Shown here piece after piece: positions 21,108 to 31,647 of a DNA stretch of 64,000 bases. Under the pieces are notes generated by a model that made no database searches, had not been told where the DNA came from, and saw nothing but the letters and a program-made list of their open reading frames with translations. Source of the stretch: Aliamphritea spongicola (GTDB lineage Bacteria; Pseudomonadota; Gammaproteobacteria; Pseudomonadales; Balneatricaceae); contig AP025283.1 of assembly GCA_024347235.1 (NCBI GenBank), positions 1,426,001 to 1,490,000 of the forward strand. Direction: 5' to 3'. Every line of letters starts with the position of its first letter. Positions within the stretch are counted from its first letter, which is position 1. Both the position numbers and the translations under genes were made by a program.

Positions 21108-24100
21108 TTACTTAGAAAAACGTTCCAGGGTTGAGTTAAGTTCGGCTGCTTTTTCCTGCGCGCTGAGCAGTTCTGCCTGCAGGTCTGCCTGCATGTCGTC
21201 TTCAGCCTTGCTGAGTGCGCGTTCGGCTTTGGTTACGGCTGCCCGTGCCAGTGCAGCATCAACTTTAAGCTGTTTTAGGTCAATGCCTTCAGCTGCTGCA
21301 GCGGCAATATGTTCCGCTTCCAGGCTGGCCAGATCATTCTGTGCCTGTTCGTAGCGTGCGGTAAGGTTTGCAACATCCTGCTGCAGGTTTTCACGGTTAC
21401 TGTCATCCGCTTCATCAAGCGCTTTTTCTGCTTTTTCAGCTTGGTGCGCATGATCGATACCTGCTGTTTCAGCGCTTTGGCATCCGGTTTTTCAACGGCA
21501 ACATTGTTTATGGCTGGTGCGGCAGTCTCTGTGCTGGCCTGATTGGCCTGCAGGGCTTGCTGGTATTCGGCTTCAGCCTCTTTAAGCTTGCCTTCCAGTT
21601 TAGCGACGCCATCGGCCATTTTGGCAGCTGCGGGGCTTTCAGAGGCTACGGCTTTTTCGTAGGCGGCCTTAGCTTTCTCGACTTTGCTTCGCATTGCATC
21701 AGCATCGGCTTTCAGGTCATCCAGCTGTGCCTGGCTGAACGCCGGTGCAGCTGGAGCCGGTGCAGCTGTGCTGGCCTGACTGGCCTCATTAGCCTGAAGT
21801 GCCTGCTGGTATTCGGCTTCGGCGTCTTTAAGCTTACCTTCCAGTTTGGTCACACCGTCGGCCATTTTCGGTGCGGCAGGGCTGTCGGAAGCGGCTGCTT
21901 TTTCGTAAGCAGCTTTCGCTTTCTCAACTTTGCCCTGCAGTGCTTCAACGTCGGCTTTCAGGTCATCCAGCTGTGCCCGGCTAAAGGCGGAGCAGCTGGG
22001 GCTGGTGCGGCTGCACTGGCTTCATTGGCCTGGAGTGCTTGCTGGTATTCGGCTTCGGCGTCTTTAAGCTTACCTTCCAGCTTGGTCACACCGTCGGCCA
22101 TCTTCGGTGCGGCTGGGCTGTCGGAAGCGGCTGCTTTTTCGTAAGCAGCTTTGGCTTTCTACTTTGCCCTGCAGTGCTTCAATATCTGCTTTCAGGTCGT
22201 CCAGCTGTGTCTGGCTAAAGGCGGGGGCGGCAGGGGCGGGTGCGCCTGCGCTGGCCTGGTTGGCTTCTAGCGCCTTCTGATACTCGTCTTCAGCCTCTTT
22301 GAGTTTACCTTCCAGCTTGGTCACACCGTCGGCCATCTTCGGTGCAGCAGGGCTGTCGGAAGCGGCTGCTTTCTCGTAGGCGGCTTTTGCTTTCTCTACT
22401 TTACCCTGCAGTGCGTCAACGGCAGCTTTCAGGTCATCCAGCTGTGCCTGACTGAAGGCCGGTGCTGCGGCAACAGCAGGTGGCGTGCCGCCGGACTCTG
22501 CAGCTTTGAAAGCGGCTTCAGCAGTGGCTGACTTTTCAGTCAGGGCTTTAACTTCCGCTTCCAGTTCAGCGATGTTGTCGGCGCCGGCTTCCTGTGCGCT
22601 GGCCAGCTGTTTTTCGGCCTTCTTAAGCTTGGTACGGGCGATTGCTGCATTGGTTTTAAGCTGCTTGATGTCTACAACCGGCGCTGCCGGTGCAGCAGGT
22701 GCCTGCTGTGCCTGTTCGTAAGCCTGGGCTGCGGCGTCAGACTTGGCCTGTAACTGATTAACCGTTTCCTGCAGAGCATCGATTCCGTCCAGTCCTTTGC
22801 CTGGGCGTTGCTCAGTGCTTTTTCTGCTTTCTTCAGTTTGGTGCGGGCAACGGCAGCGTTGGTTTTCAGCTGCTTAAGATCCGGTTCGCTGCTTTCGACA
22901 GTGCTGCTGGCCTGCTTGGTAATGACAGCATCGCGCTTAGCAGCCTGGTTCTTGGCGGCTTCTTCAGCGCGGGCCTTACGACGCAGCTCTTTTTCCAGCT
23001 GTTCCTGTTCCTGGCGTGCCTGACGGGCTTCAAAACGCAGGCGGGCATGGTCGGCTTTACGCTGTTCAGCATCTTCCTTACGGATTTCACCTTTGGCAAA
23101 GCGGTAGTATTGCACCAGCGGAATATTACTCGGGCAGACGTAAGAGCAGGCGCCACATTCGATGCAGTCGAACAGGTTGTGGTGTTTGGCTTTCTCAAAC
23201 TCACGGCCTTTGGCAAACCAGTGCAGCTGTTGTGGCAGTAACTCGACCGGGCAGACCTGTTCGCACATGCCGCAACGGATACAGGCCTGTGCCGGCGGCT
23301 GTGCCGGGAATTCATTAATGCTGCCGGCAATCAGGCAGTTACTGGTTTTGATCATCGGGATCTGTGGATTCTCGATAGTCAGGCCCATCATCGGGCCGCC
23401 GACAATCAGTCGGGCCAGATGCTGCTCACTCAGGCCACAATATTCCAGCAGATCTGCAAACGGGGTGCCTATCCGGGCTTCAAGGTTTTGCGGATGGGCC
23501 ACAGCCTGACCGGTAATGGTGATTACCCGGCTGACCAGTGGCTTACCGTGCTGGACTGCGTCATAAACTGCAGTGGTGGTGCCCACGTTCTGACAGACAA
23601 TACCAACGTCAGCAGGGATCTTTCCGCTGGGTACTTCAACTCCGGTGAGCAGTTTAATGAGCTGCTTTTCACCGCCGGACGGGTATTTGGTCGGGACGCT
23701 GATAATGTCCAGATTCAGATCGCAGCCGTCAAAAGCTTCATGTAGGGCGCGGATTGCCTGCGGCTTGTTATCTTCAATGCCGACGATGATATGCAGGGGC
23801 TGGAGCAGGTGGGCAATAATTTCAATGCCCCCAGTATCCGGTCTGCCCGCTCACGCATCAGCATATCGTCTGCAGTGATGTAGGGTTCACATTCGGCTGC
23901 GTTAATGATCAGGGTGTTAACGATGTGGTCATCACCCAGATGAAGTTTAACGTCGGTCGGGAAACCTGCACCGCCCATACCGGCAACGCCCGCTTTGCGG
24001 ATATATTCAATCAGTTCCGGCTTGGGCAGCTGCTGATAATCTTCCAGCCCCTGATGCTCTGTCCACTGATCTTCGCCGTCTGCTTCAATGATGATGCAGT

Positions 24101-24395
24101 CGGCCATCATGCCCGACATGTGCGGCACCGGATGTGCCTCAATAGCAACCACTGTACCGGATGTTGAGGCGTGGATATTGGCACTGATACGGCCGATTGC
24201 TTCAGCGACGGTCTGGCCTTTCAGAACTTTATCGCCCACTTTTACCAGCGGATCAGCCGGCAGGCCGATGTGCTGTTGTAATGGTAGAACGATACGGGAC
24301 GGTACCGGTGCTTCAGTAATGGTGCCGCCGGTCGACTGGCGCTTGTTTTCCGGAGGGTGGATGCCGCCGTGGAAGCTGTGAATCTGAGCGTTCAT
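21108..24395 (-). CDS. rnfC: Rnf complex subunit RnfC with long repeat-bearing C-terminal tail (several frameshifts)
   Basis: About 1,100 residues, far longer than compact RnfC. Residues 1-450 are the conserved core: a GxGG-containing flavin/NADH region ([17 protein letters not shown]) and two 4Fe-4S motifs, [14 protein letters not shown] and [14 protein letters not shown]. The rest is Ala/Lys/Glu/Gln-rich predicted coiled coil, with short [16 protein letters not shown] units then about four tandem units of 80 residues. Single-base losses lie near 23836, 22790, 22160, 21985 and 21440. The start overlaps the rnfB stop (ATGA). The tail's role is unknown; long RnfC tails occur in other proteobacteria. 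Confidence 0.88.
21580..22500 (-). repeat. Four tandem ~80-codon repeats in rnfC
   Basis: The segment encoding [17 protein letters not shown] recurs at 21591, 21837, 22073 and 22308 (start of the shared CCTTCCAG), spaced 246, 236 and 235 bp. Units carry [20 protein letters not shown], an Ala/Pro linker, [12 protein letters not shown] and [14 protein letters not shown]. Near-identity of neighbouring units suggests recent unequal exchange. The off-by-one spacings coincide with frameshifts. Confidence 0.85.
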
Positions 24396-24995
24396 GCTTT
24401 GCCCTCCGCAGAGTGCCGGCTAACACCCGGGCGCAGATCAGTGGCGATCAGTTCAACGCCAGGTTTTGGCATGTTCCATTGCCAGGTATTCAGAGTGGTT
24501 TCAATTGGCAGCATATCAATACAGTCAACAGGGCATGGCTCAACACAAAGATCACAACCGGTACATTCAGAGGTTATGACGGTGTGCATTTGTTTGGCGG
24601 CACCGAGGATGGCATCTACGGGGCAGGCCTGAATGCACTTGGTGCAGCCAATGCACTCATCTTCACGGATGTAGGCGACGGATTTAACCTGTTCTTCGCC
24701 GTGTTCCGCATCCAGAGGGATGGCTTCAACATCCAGCAGGTCCGCCAGCGCATCAATAGTGCTCTGGCCGCCCGGGGCATTTGTTGATGGCTTCGCCGTT
24801 TACGATGGCTTCGGCATAGGGGCGGCAGCCCGGGTGTCCGCACTGGCCGCACTGGGTCTGTGGCAGTAGTCCGTCCACCTGTTCAACCAGTGGATTGCCT
24901 TCAACTTTGAAGCGAATAGATGAGTAGCCAAGCAGGATGCCGAAAGCAAGCCCGAGGCCCAGCAGAACAAGAATGGCGATTAATACGGCGCTCAT
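24392..24995 (-). CDS. rnfB: Rnf complex subunit RnfB, polyferredoxin (one frameshift)
   Basis: About 201 residues. An N-terminal helix ([20 protein letters not shown]) is followed by the Fe-S domain motif [18 protein letters not shown]. After repair at 24770 (four C that should be five) it reads [14 protein letters not shown]. Two 4Fe-4S motifs follow: [14 protein letters not shown] and [14 protein letters not shown]. RnfB is the electron-entry subunit on the cytoplasmic side. Its stop overlaps the rnfC ATG. Confidence 0.92.
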
Positions 24996-25019
24996 GATAA
25001 TTCCTCGACTGTCCGGCGG

Positions 25020-25598
25020 TTAAAACTGAACGAGGCCAGTAAAGCCCAGGAATGCCAGTGACATCAGACCAGCGGTTACCATACCGATGGCCGAGCCTTT
25101 AAATGGCGTAGGAACATCTGCGACAGCGATACGCTCACGCATGGCTGAAAACAGAATCAGAGCCAGTGAGAAGCCGACGGCTGCACCGAATCCGTACACA
25201 ATTGAATCAATAAAGCCGTTCATCTTTTGATGTTCAGCAGGGCGACACCGAGTACTGCACAGTTGGTAGTAATCAGTGGCAGAAAAATACCGAGAAGTTT
25301 ATACAGCAGGGGGCTGGTTTTGCGCACAACCATTTCGGTGAACTGTACGACTACCGCAATAACCAGAATAAAGCTGATGGTTTTCAGATACGTCAGATCC
25401 AGTGGTTCCAGCAGGTAGCTGTATACCAGGTAGCTGCACACGGATGACAGGGTTAGTACAAAGGTTGTCGCCAGCGACATGCCCATAGCGGTTTCGAGTT
25501 TATTGAAACCCCATAAACGGACAAAGGCCGAGAAACTGCACCAGTACGAAGTTGTTAACCAACACGGTGCTGATAAGAATAAGCAGATACTCTGTCAT
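25020..25598 (-). CDS. rnfA: Rnf complex subunit RnfA (three missing bases)
   Basis: About 193 residues and six helices. The N-terminus [20 protein letters not shown] leads to [10 protein letters not shown], and [13 protein letters not shown] supplies the second Cys of the membrane Fe-S site shared with RnfE. The C-terminal half ([35 protein letters not shown]) is in another frame because AAAAA became AAAA near 25225. Two further losses lie near 25520. First gene of rnfABCDGE. Confidence 0.9.
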
Positions 25599-26343
25599 AT
25601 GGCGATTGTGTAACCTTTATATAGCTCTTATAGGGTTCTCTCCCGGAGGAAGAGGGTACGTCTTGCGCCCGGATGCTGCACAGGCGCTCGCTGTATGTCC
25701 GATATTTCCGTTAAGCCGCTACGCTGTTTCATTCATCCGCTATCAGTTGTTTCGTGCGGATGTCCGTCGCTGCTTTTAAGGCGGCTAAATTCTACTGATT
25801 TTAGCATCCCCGGGGTATAGGCAAGCTTTCCGGCGACGGCAATTTTTATTCTTTTTCCGGCTTTTATTGCCGGAGCGCAGGTTTTTTGCGCCTGTTTGGC
25901 AGCCCAGCACCGGCGTAGAGGGCATGGTGGCGGCTATTATGGCAGATAACTGCATAAAATTAAAAGAATAAATTGCCTTCTTTTTAAATCTTTTAGGAAT
26001 AATTAATGAACTTTAGTTTTATCTGCTTATTCCTTTTTGGTGATTTTTAATTACTAATTATTATTTTGAGTTATAAAGAGGGGCGGGTAGACTGTGTCTA
26101 ATCTAGGGCATTCGTCTGTGCTACATCTGTGATTGCCCAACAGAACTGAAAAGGTCTGACTCCAGGGCTTCCTTCTGCACAGGGCAGAGCCATAGCCGAC
26201 CGTCAGGCCGGATGCAGGTAAACCTGCTTTACTTATGAATAAAGGGTGAGTGCCGGTATTTCCTGAGCCACTGTTAGCGCCAAATGTAGCAGTGGGTATA
26301 ACAGGATAAGCAGAACAGCCGGCTTTATTTAAGGTTAATAAAT
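25599..26343. promoter_or_regulatory. 745-bp divergent intergenic region between rnfA and cysI
   Basis: No supported ORF. The centre (25950-26090) is very AT-rich and probably holds promoters. The last 240 bp before cysI contain several short hairpins: GCAGGT-AA-ACCTGC (26214-26227), a CCACTG...CAGTGG arm near 26270-26297, and outer GCCGG/CCGGC arms. This suggests a structured mRNA leader. No known riboswitch consensus fits well. Confidence 0.45.
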
Positions 26344-28005
26344 ATGTATCAGTATAACGAACAGGATCAGAACCTGGTCAATCAGCGGGTTGAACAGTAT
26401 CGTGATCAAACCCGGCGTTTTCTTGCCGGTGAAATACCGGATGATGAGTTTCGTGGCCTGCGTCTGATGAACGGCCTGTACGTGCAGCGCCATGCGCCGA
26501 TGCTGCGTGTCGCGGTGCCTTATGGCCTGATGAATTCTGTACAGGTACGTAAGCTGGCTCACATTGCCCGTACCTACGATAAAAATTATGCCCACTTCAC
26601 AACCCGGACTAACCTGCAGTTTAACTGGCCGAAGCTGGAAGAAGTGCCGGATATTCTGGCAGAGCTTGCTGAAGTGCAGATGCATGCTATTCAGACCAGC
26701 GGTAACTGTCTGCGTAATACCACGACAGATCACTTCGCCGGTATTCTGAAAGATGAAATCGAAGATTCCCGTCCGTGGTGTGAAATTATCCGTCAGTGGA
26801 CAACACTGCACCCGGAATTTGCTTACCTGCCGCGTAAGTTCAAAATTGCCGTCACCGGCTCAAGTGAAGACCGTGCTGCGTCACAGGTTCACGATATCGG
26901 CCTGCACCTGGTGAAGAACGATGCCGGTGAAGTTGGTTTCGAAGTGCTGGTTGGTGGTGGTTTGGGCCGTACGCCGATGATCGGTAAGGTTATCTGTGAG
27001 TTCCTGCCCAAGCATGACTTACTGACCTATCTGGAAGCGATTCTGCGGGTTTACAACCTGAACGGTCGCCGTGATAACAAGTACAAAGCCCGTATCAAGA
27101 TTCTTGTTGATGCTCTGGGTATCGATAAATTCCGTGAGCTGGTTGATGCCGAGTGGGCTGAAATCCGTGGCGGTGAAATGCACCTGACGGATGCTGAGAT
27201 TGAGCGTATTAAAGGTTTCTTCGAGCCGCACCCGTATGAAGCTGATGCTGTTAAGGGTGTTGCTGCCCTGGAAGCTAAGCTGGCTGAAGACAGTGATTTT
27301 GCTGCATGGTACGAGCGTAATACCCGTGAACATAAGATCGACGGCTACCGTGCAGTCGTTGTCAGCCTGAAGCCTTATCTGAAGGCGCCGGGTGACATCA
27401 CTGATGTGCAGCTGGATGTAGTTGCTGATCTGGCTGACAAGTATAACTTCGGTGAAATCCGCAGTACCCATGATCAGAACCTGGTACTGGCCCACGTTCA
27501 GGCAGGTGACCTGTTTGCTCTGTGGCAGGTACTGGCTGAGCACAACCTGGCCCGTCCGAATATCGGTACTCTGACCGACATGATCGTTTGCCCGGGTTTT
27601 GATTTCTGCTCACTGGCCAACGCACACACACTGAATGTGGCTGATCAGATTAACCAGAAGTTTGATGACCTTGATTACCTGCACGATATCGGTGATATCA
27701 AGCTGAATATGTCTGGCTGTATTAATGCCTGTGCCCATCACCACGTTGCCCATATCGGTATTCTGGGTGTGGACCGTAAGGGTGAAGATTACTATCAGAT
27801 CACTCTGGGTGGTTCTTCCCGTGAAGATGCGTCTCTGGGTAAGGTTATCGGTAAAGCGGTTCCGCAGGTTGAAGTGGCTGACACTCTGGAGAAAGTTCTG
27901 CAGGTTTATATTGAACAGCGTGAAGAAGAAGAGCGCTTTATTGATACCGTTCGCCGTATCGGTCTGACGCCGTTTAAGGAGAGAGTTTATGCCCCTGTTA
28001 ATTAA
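26344..28005 (+). CDS. cysI: Nitrite/sulfite reductase hemoprotein (assimilatory sulfite reductase)
   Basis: Intact at 553 residues. The substrate-side arginine motifs FTTRTNLQFNWPKLEEVPDIL and QTSGNCLRNTTTDH are present. The siroheme/4Fe-4S ligands are CPGFDFCSLA (C-X5-C) and NMSGCINACAHHH (C-X3-C). It reduces sulfite to sulfide with six electrons. The adjacent DUF934 gene and nearby cysG (siroheme) support sulfite rather than nitrite as substrate, as in Pseudomonas CysI. Overlap of 17 bp with the next gene implies coupled translation. Confidence 0.88.
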   Translation: MYQYNEQDQNLVNQRVEQYRDQTRRFLAGEIPDDEFRGLRLMNGLYVQRHAPMLRVAVPYGLMNSVQVRKLAHIARTYDKNYAHFTTRTNLQFNWPKLEEVPDILAELAEVQMHAIQTSGNCLRNTTTDHFAGILKDEIEDSRPWCEIIRQWTTLHPEFAYLPRKFKIAVTGSSEDRAASQVHDIGLHLVKNDAGEVGFEVLVGGGLGRTPMIGKVICEFLPKHDLLTYLEAILRVYNLNGRRDNKYKARIKILVDALGIDKFRELVDAEWAEIRGGEMHLTDAEIERIKGFFEPHPYEADAVKGVAALEAKLAEDSDFAAWYERNTREHKIDGYRAVVVSLKPYLKAPGDITDVQLDVVADLADKYNFGEIRSTHDQNLVLAHVQAGDLFALWQVLAEHNLARPNIGTLTDMIVCPGFDFCSLANAHTLNVADQINQKFDDLDYLHDIGDIKLNMSGCINACAHHHVAHIGILGVDRKGEDYYQITLGGSSREDASLGKVIGKAVPQVEVADTLEKVLQVYIEQREEEERFIDTVRRIGLTPFKERVYAPVN

Positions 28006-28471
28006 TCAGAGCGTTGTTGCCGACGATAAGTGGCTGCGGGTTGATGTCGATACACTGGCTCAGCACCCGGATGCTGCAGTGATTGTACCGTTTGATCTGT
28101 TTGCTGCTGAGCAGGAGTCTCTGCTGGCAGGAGACCGCCCGCTGGCGGTACAGATTAACGGTGATCAGGACTTTGAACTGGTACTGGCGAACCTTGAGCG
28201 TTTGTCTCTGGTGGTGGTTGAGTTTCCGGCGTTTACGGATGGCCGTGGTTTCAGCTTTGCGCGCATCCTGCGCCGTAAAGGTTTTACCGGTGAAATCCGT
28301 GCAACAGGTGATGTCAGCCATGACCGCCTGGAGTATATGACCCGTTGTGGTTTTGATGCGTTCGAAATTCCTGATGAGCGTTTCACTGCTGAAACCTGTT
28401 CGGTTTTCGGTGAGATCACCGTGCACTATCAGGGCAGTGCTGATGATGAGCGGCCAATCTTCCGCCGCTGA
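27989..28471 (+). CDS. DUF934 protein, sulfite-reduction partner
   Basis: Intact 160-residue protein: PLLINQSVVADDKWLRVD, FPAFTDGRGFSFARILRRKGFTGE-type centre and GDVSHDRLEYMTRCGFDAFEI. DUF934 genes regularly follow cysI-type genes and are annotated as sulfite-reduction oxidoreductases without a proven reaction. The overlap with cysI supports a joint role. No cofactor motif is visible. Confidence 0.85.
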   Translation: MPLLINQSVVADDKWLRVDVDTLAQHPDAAVIVPFDLFAAEQESLLAGDRPLAVQINGDQDFELVLANLERLSLVVVEFPAFTDGRGFSFARILRRKGFTGEIRATGDVSHDRLEYMTRCGFDAFEIPDERFTAETCSVFGEITVHYQGSADDERPIFRR

Positions 28472-28481
28472 ATCCCTGCTG

Positions 28482-28514
28482 GGCCGGCCGTTATGCTGCC
28501 GGCCTTATCTTTAT
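28482..28514 (+). terminator. Terminator after the cysI-DUF934 operon
   Basis: GGCCGGC / GCCGGCC forms a 7-bp stem (28482-28488 and 28498-28504), followed by TTATCTTTAT. Confidence 0.65.
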
Positions 28515-28723
28515 CCGTTTATCAATGGTGGTAAGCGGATAAATTGAGATAAAATGTCCAACTTTCCAATATGCGTCAACATTGGCGCTAATTGTGAACT
28601 AATCGGTACCTTCGTTCCTGAGTTTTTGTTACATTCCGAGCCAGTAAGCGCCCGGAATTTTCTGTCTTTATCGGGCCGTATTTATCTGTCGCCAGGAACA
28701 GAGCTTTTCTCAGGAGATTCTTC

Positions 28724-30156
28724 GTGGAATATCTTCCGCTATTTTTAAGTTAGATGATAAAACCGCAGTGCTGGTCGGAGGTGGTCAGGTAGCCCTTCGT
28801 AAGGCGACTTTACTGGTGCGGGCACGGGCGCAGGTTAAGGTGATTTCCCATCAGATTCTGCCCGAGCTGGCAGAACTGGTAGAGCAGAATAACGGTGAGG
28901 CTATTATCGGTGAATATCAGGCGCAGATGCTTGATAACGTCGATCTGGTCATTGCTGCCACGGATAACCTGTCTCTGAATGAGCAGGTACACAGTGATGC
29001 AGTTGCCCGGCATATTCCTGTGAATGTGGTGGATAAGCCAGACTTGTGCAGCTTTATTTTTCCGGCAATTGTTGACCGTTCTCCGCTGGTGATCGGTGTT
29101 TCTTCCGGTGGTGAATCGCCGGTGTTATCCCGTTTAATGCGTGCCAAGCTGGAAACCTGATTCCGCAGGGGTACAGCCGTCTGGGCAAGCTGGTGGGGCA
29201 GTTCCGCGAACAGGTGAAAGAGCGTTTTACAACAATCAATGCCCGCCGTACTTTCTGGGAAAAACCTTACAGGGTCAGGTGGCTGAAAAGGTCTTTGCCG
29301 GCCGTGAAGAAGAAGCTGCTCAGTTGCTGCAGGCGAACCTTGATGCGGCTGATCCCCATCAGCAAGTCGGTGAAGTTTATCTGGTCGGCGGTGGCCCCGG
29401 TGATCCTGAGTTACTGACTTTAAGGCTCTGCGTCTGATGCAGCAAGCAGATGTTGTACTTTATGACAGCCTGGTGTCTGACGAGGTCGTGGACCTGTGTC
29501 GCCGTGATGCGGACAAAGTCTTTGTCGGTAAACGCCGTGATAACCATGCGGTACCGCAGGATGGCATTAACCAGCTGCTGATTGATTATGCATTGCAGGG
29601 TAAGCGGGTATTACGCCTTAAAGGTGGCGATCCGTTTATTTTTGGCCGCGGTGGCGAAGAGCTTGAGTCGCTTAAGGCGCATAACATTCCATTCCAGGTG
29701 GTGCCGGGTATTACCGCTGCCAGCGCCTGTTCAACATATGCCGGTATTCCGTTGACCCACCGGGATTATGCTCAGTCGGTGAAACTGGTAACCGGTCAGC
29801 TGAAAAACCGTACTACGGATCTGAATTATGCTGAGTTGATTCATCCGAATCAGACCGTTGTGTTCTATATGGGGCTGCATACCTTACCGGTGCTGGCCGA
29901 GAATCTGATTGAACACGGCAAGCCGGCTGATACGCCTGCAGCCGTGGTTTCCCGGGGTACAACCCGCGATCAGCAGGTGCTGATCGGCACACTGGCTGAT
30001 ATTGCCGAAAAACAAGCTGAGGCACAGCTTGCAGCACCGGCTCTGATCATTGTCGGTGAAGTGGTTAAGCTGCACGAAAATCTAACCTGGTTCGGTGATC
30101 AGGTCCTCCATAATCACGGTCTGGTATTGCCGGACGCTCATGCTACAGAAGACTGA
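28724..30156 (+). CDS. cysG: Siroheme synthase CysG, three-function fusion (four frameshifts)
   Basis: About 479 residues. The N-terminal half is precorrin-2 dehydrogenase/ferrochelatase: [60 protein letters not shown]. The C-terminal half is uroporphyrinogen-III methyltransferase: [51 protein letters not shown]. It makes siroheme for CysI next door. The GTG start at 28724 has CAGGAG upstream. Losses lie near 28747, 29157, 29263 (five A that should be six) and 29425. Confidence 0.92.
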
Positions 30157-30351
30157 TTTTTAATCATTTTCTGCCTTCGCTCCCGGTTGCTGGCGCTTTT
30201 CAGTGATCGGGGGCAGTAAAACCCAAGATGGGAAATATCTTACTTCAGTTCTGCACGGGTTTTCTTTATATTCGGTATCAGGATCATAGCTTGTTAAGTT
30301 GAAGCTAAGCTTGTTTCAGGGGAGGAACGGGCTCAATACCGAGGAAAGTAT

Positions 30352-31200
30352 ATGCCTACGGCGAACATCAATGGCATGGAAATGCAGTACCTGGATCAGG
30401 GAGAAGGGTTTCCGCTGTTGTTTGGACATGGATATCTGTGGGATTCACGTATGTGGGCGCCGCAGCTTGATGTCTTATCAGAACATTTCCGCTGTATCGT
30501 GCCGGATCTGTGGGGCCATGGTGGCTCGCAGCCTGACGCTGCCCGTCCGCTGGATATCAGTGCGCTGGCAGATGATCATCACGCGCTTATGCAGCAGCTT
30601 GGCATTGACCGTTATGCGGTAATCGGTTCGTCTATCGGCGTGCTCTGGGGCGCACGGCTGGCCATTGAGTATCCTGAAGAAGTTGCCGGACTGGTGATGC
30701 TCAACGGGTATCTTGGGGAAGAGCCCGCTGAAAATGTCGCTGAATATGAACACCTTCTGGATATTGTAGGATCGATGGGCTCCATTCCCGGTGCGGTGAT
30801 GGATGCACTGACCCGTATGATGTTCTGTGAGTCTACTTTTGTTTCTAAGCCTGCGCTGATTGAAACTTACCGTTTCGATATGATGACACTGACGCCGGAG
30901 CAGATTGCCACTGCTGTCGCAATGGGGAAGGCGATGCTTAAGCGCCGCTCTCAGCTTGACCGTTTGGAGGAAATTCGTTGTCCGGTCAGCATTATTGTCG
31001 GTGACAGTGATGTCTTCCGGCCGGTTGCTGAAGCGCGGCATATGCATAGTCAGATTCCGGGCAGCGCGCTGACAGTGATCAAGAATGCCGGGCACATTTC
31101 AAATCTTGAACAGGATCGTCAGGTAAGTCAGGTGCTGGTTGACTACCTTAAAGCTAATCCTGATATTCCATGTGATGCTGATCGTCTGGTGCTGGTCTGA
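30352..31200 (+). CDS. Alpha/beta hydrolase
   Basis: Intact 282-residue alpha/beta-hydrolase. The oxyanion region is LLFGHGYLWDSRMW. The nucleophile elbow is IGSSIGVLWG (GxSxG), the acid is probably the Asp in VGDSDVF, and the base is His in KNAGHISNLEQ. Substrate unknown; the fold covers esterases, lactonases and C-C hydrolases. GAGGAAAG sits just upstream of the ATG. Confidence 0.8.
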   Translation: MPTANINGMEMQYLDQGEGFPLLFGHGYLWDSRMWAPQLDVLSEHFRCIVPDLWGHGGSQPDAARPLDISALADDHHALMQQLGIDRYAVIGSSIGVLWGARLAIEYPEEVAGLVMLNGYLGEEPAENVAEYEHLLDIVGSMGSIPGAVMDALTRMMFCESTFVSKPALIETYRFDMMTLTPEQIATAVAMGKAMLKRRSQLDRLEEIRCPVSIIVGDSDVFRPVAEARHMHSQIPGSALTVIKNAGHISNLEQDRQVSQVLVDYLKANPDIPCDADRLVLV

Positions 31201-31221
31201 GGCCCACCGGCTCTTCGTTCT

Positions 31222-31484
31222 ATGTCAAAAGCTGATACCTGGTTCGTTTATATCCTCGAGTGTGCAGACAGTACGTTGTACACCGGGGTGACCACGGACC
31301 TGAAGCGTCGGCTTAATGAGCACAATCATAACGATCGGCTTGGGGCCAAATACACCCGGGTCCGGCGTCCTGTCAGTTTGCAGTACCATGAGATCTGCAC
31401 TGACCGCAGTCATGCTTGCCAGCGTGAAGCGGCCATTAAAAACTTTCCCGCCGGGCGAAACTCCGCCTGATCTGCGACAGCTGA
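31222..31484 (+). CDS. GIY-YIG endonuclease-domain protein (UPF0213/YhbQ-like), one frameshift
   Basis: About 88 residues. The GIY-YIG core is WFVYILECADSTLYTGVTTDLKRRLNEHN, where VYI and YTG replace GIY/YIG. The catalytic Arg is in LKRRL and the Glu in REAAIKKL. The break near 31440 is an A run of five that should be six; the repaired end reads KKLSRRAKLRLICDS. YhbQ-like proteins have reported DNA-nicking activity; the role here is not known. Confidence 0.8.
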
Positions 31485-31647
31485 GAATAATCCGCCGACG
31501 GATTGAGTCAGCACACTTTCTGACGTACTCTCGAACATCTGTATGAATTATCGGCCGGTAAAGCTGTCTCTGCTAAGTGCATGTCCATCTATGGACGGTT
31601 AAGTGTTGGGCTGAACTGTATAGGATTGAATTTCCGGGGAGTGAATA

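Noticed and set aside
21309..22144. Long plus-strand ORFs opposite the rnfC repeats
   Set aside because: These are antisense shadows of a repetitive, low-complexity coding region; composition and lack of RBS give no support.
26214..26343. Cobalamin riboswitch before cysI
   Set aside because: GGTGAG and GCCACTGTTAGCG resemble parts of the cobalamin core and CAGGATAAGC resembles the B12 box, but spacing and the remaining conserved segments do not fit, and siroheme/sulfite genes are not typical targets.
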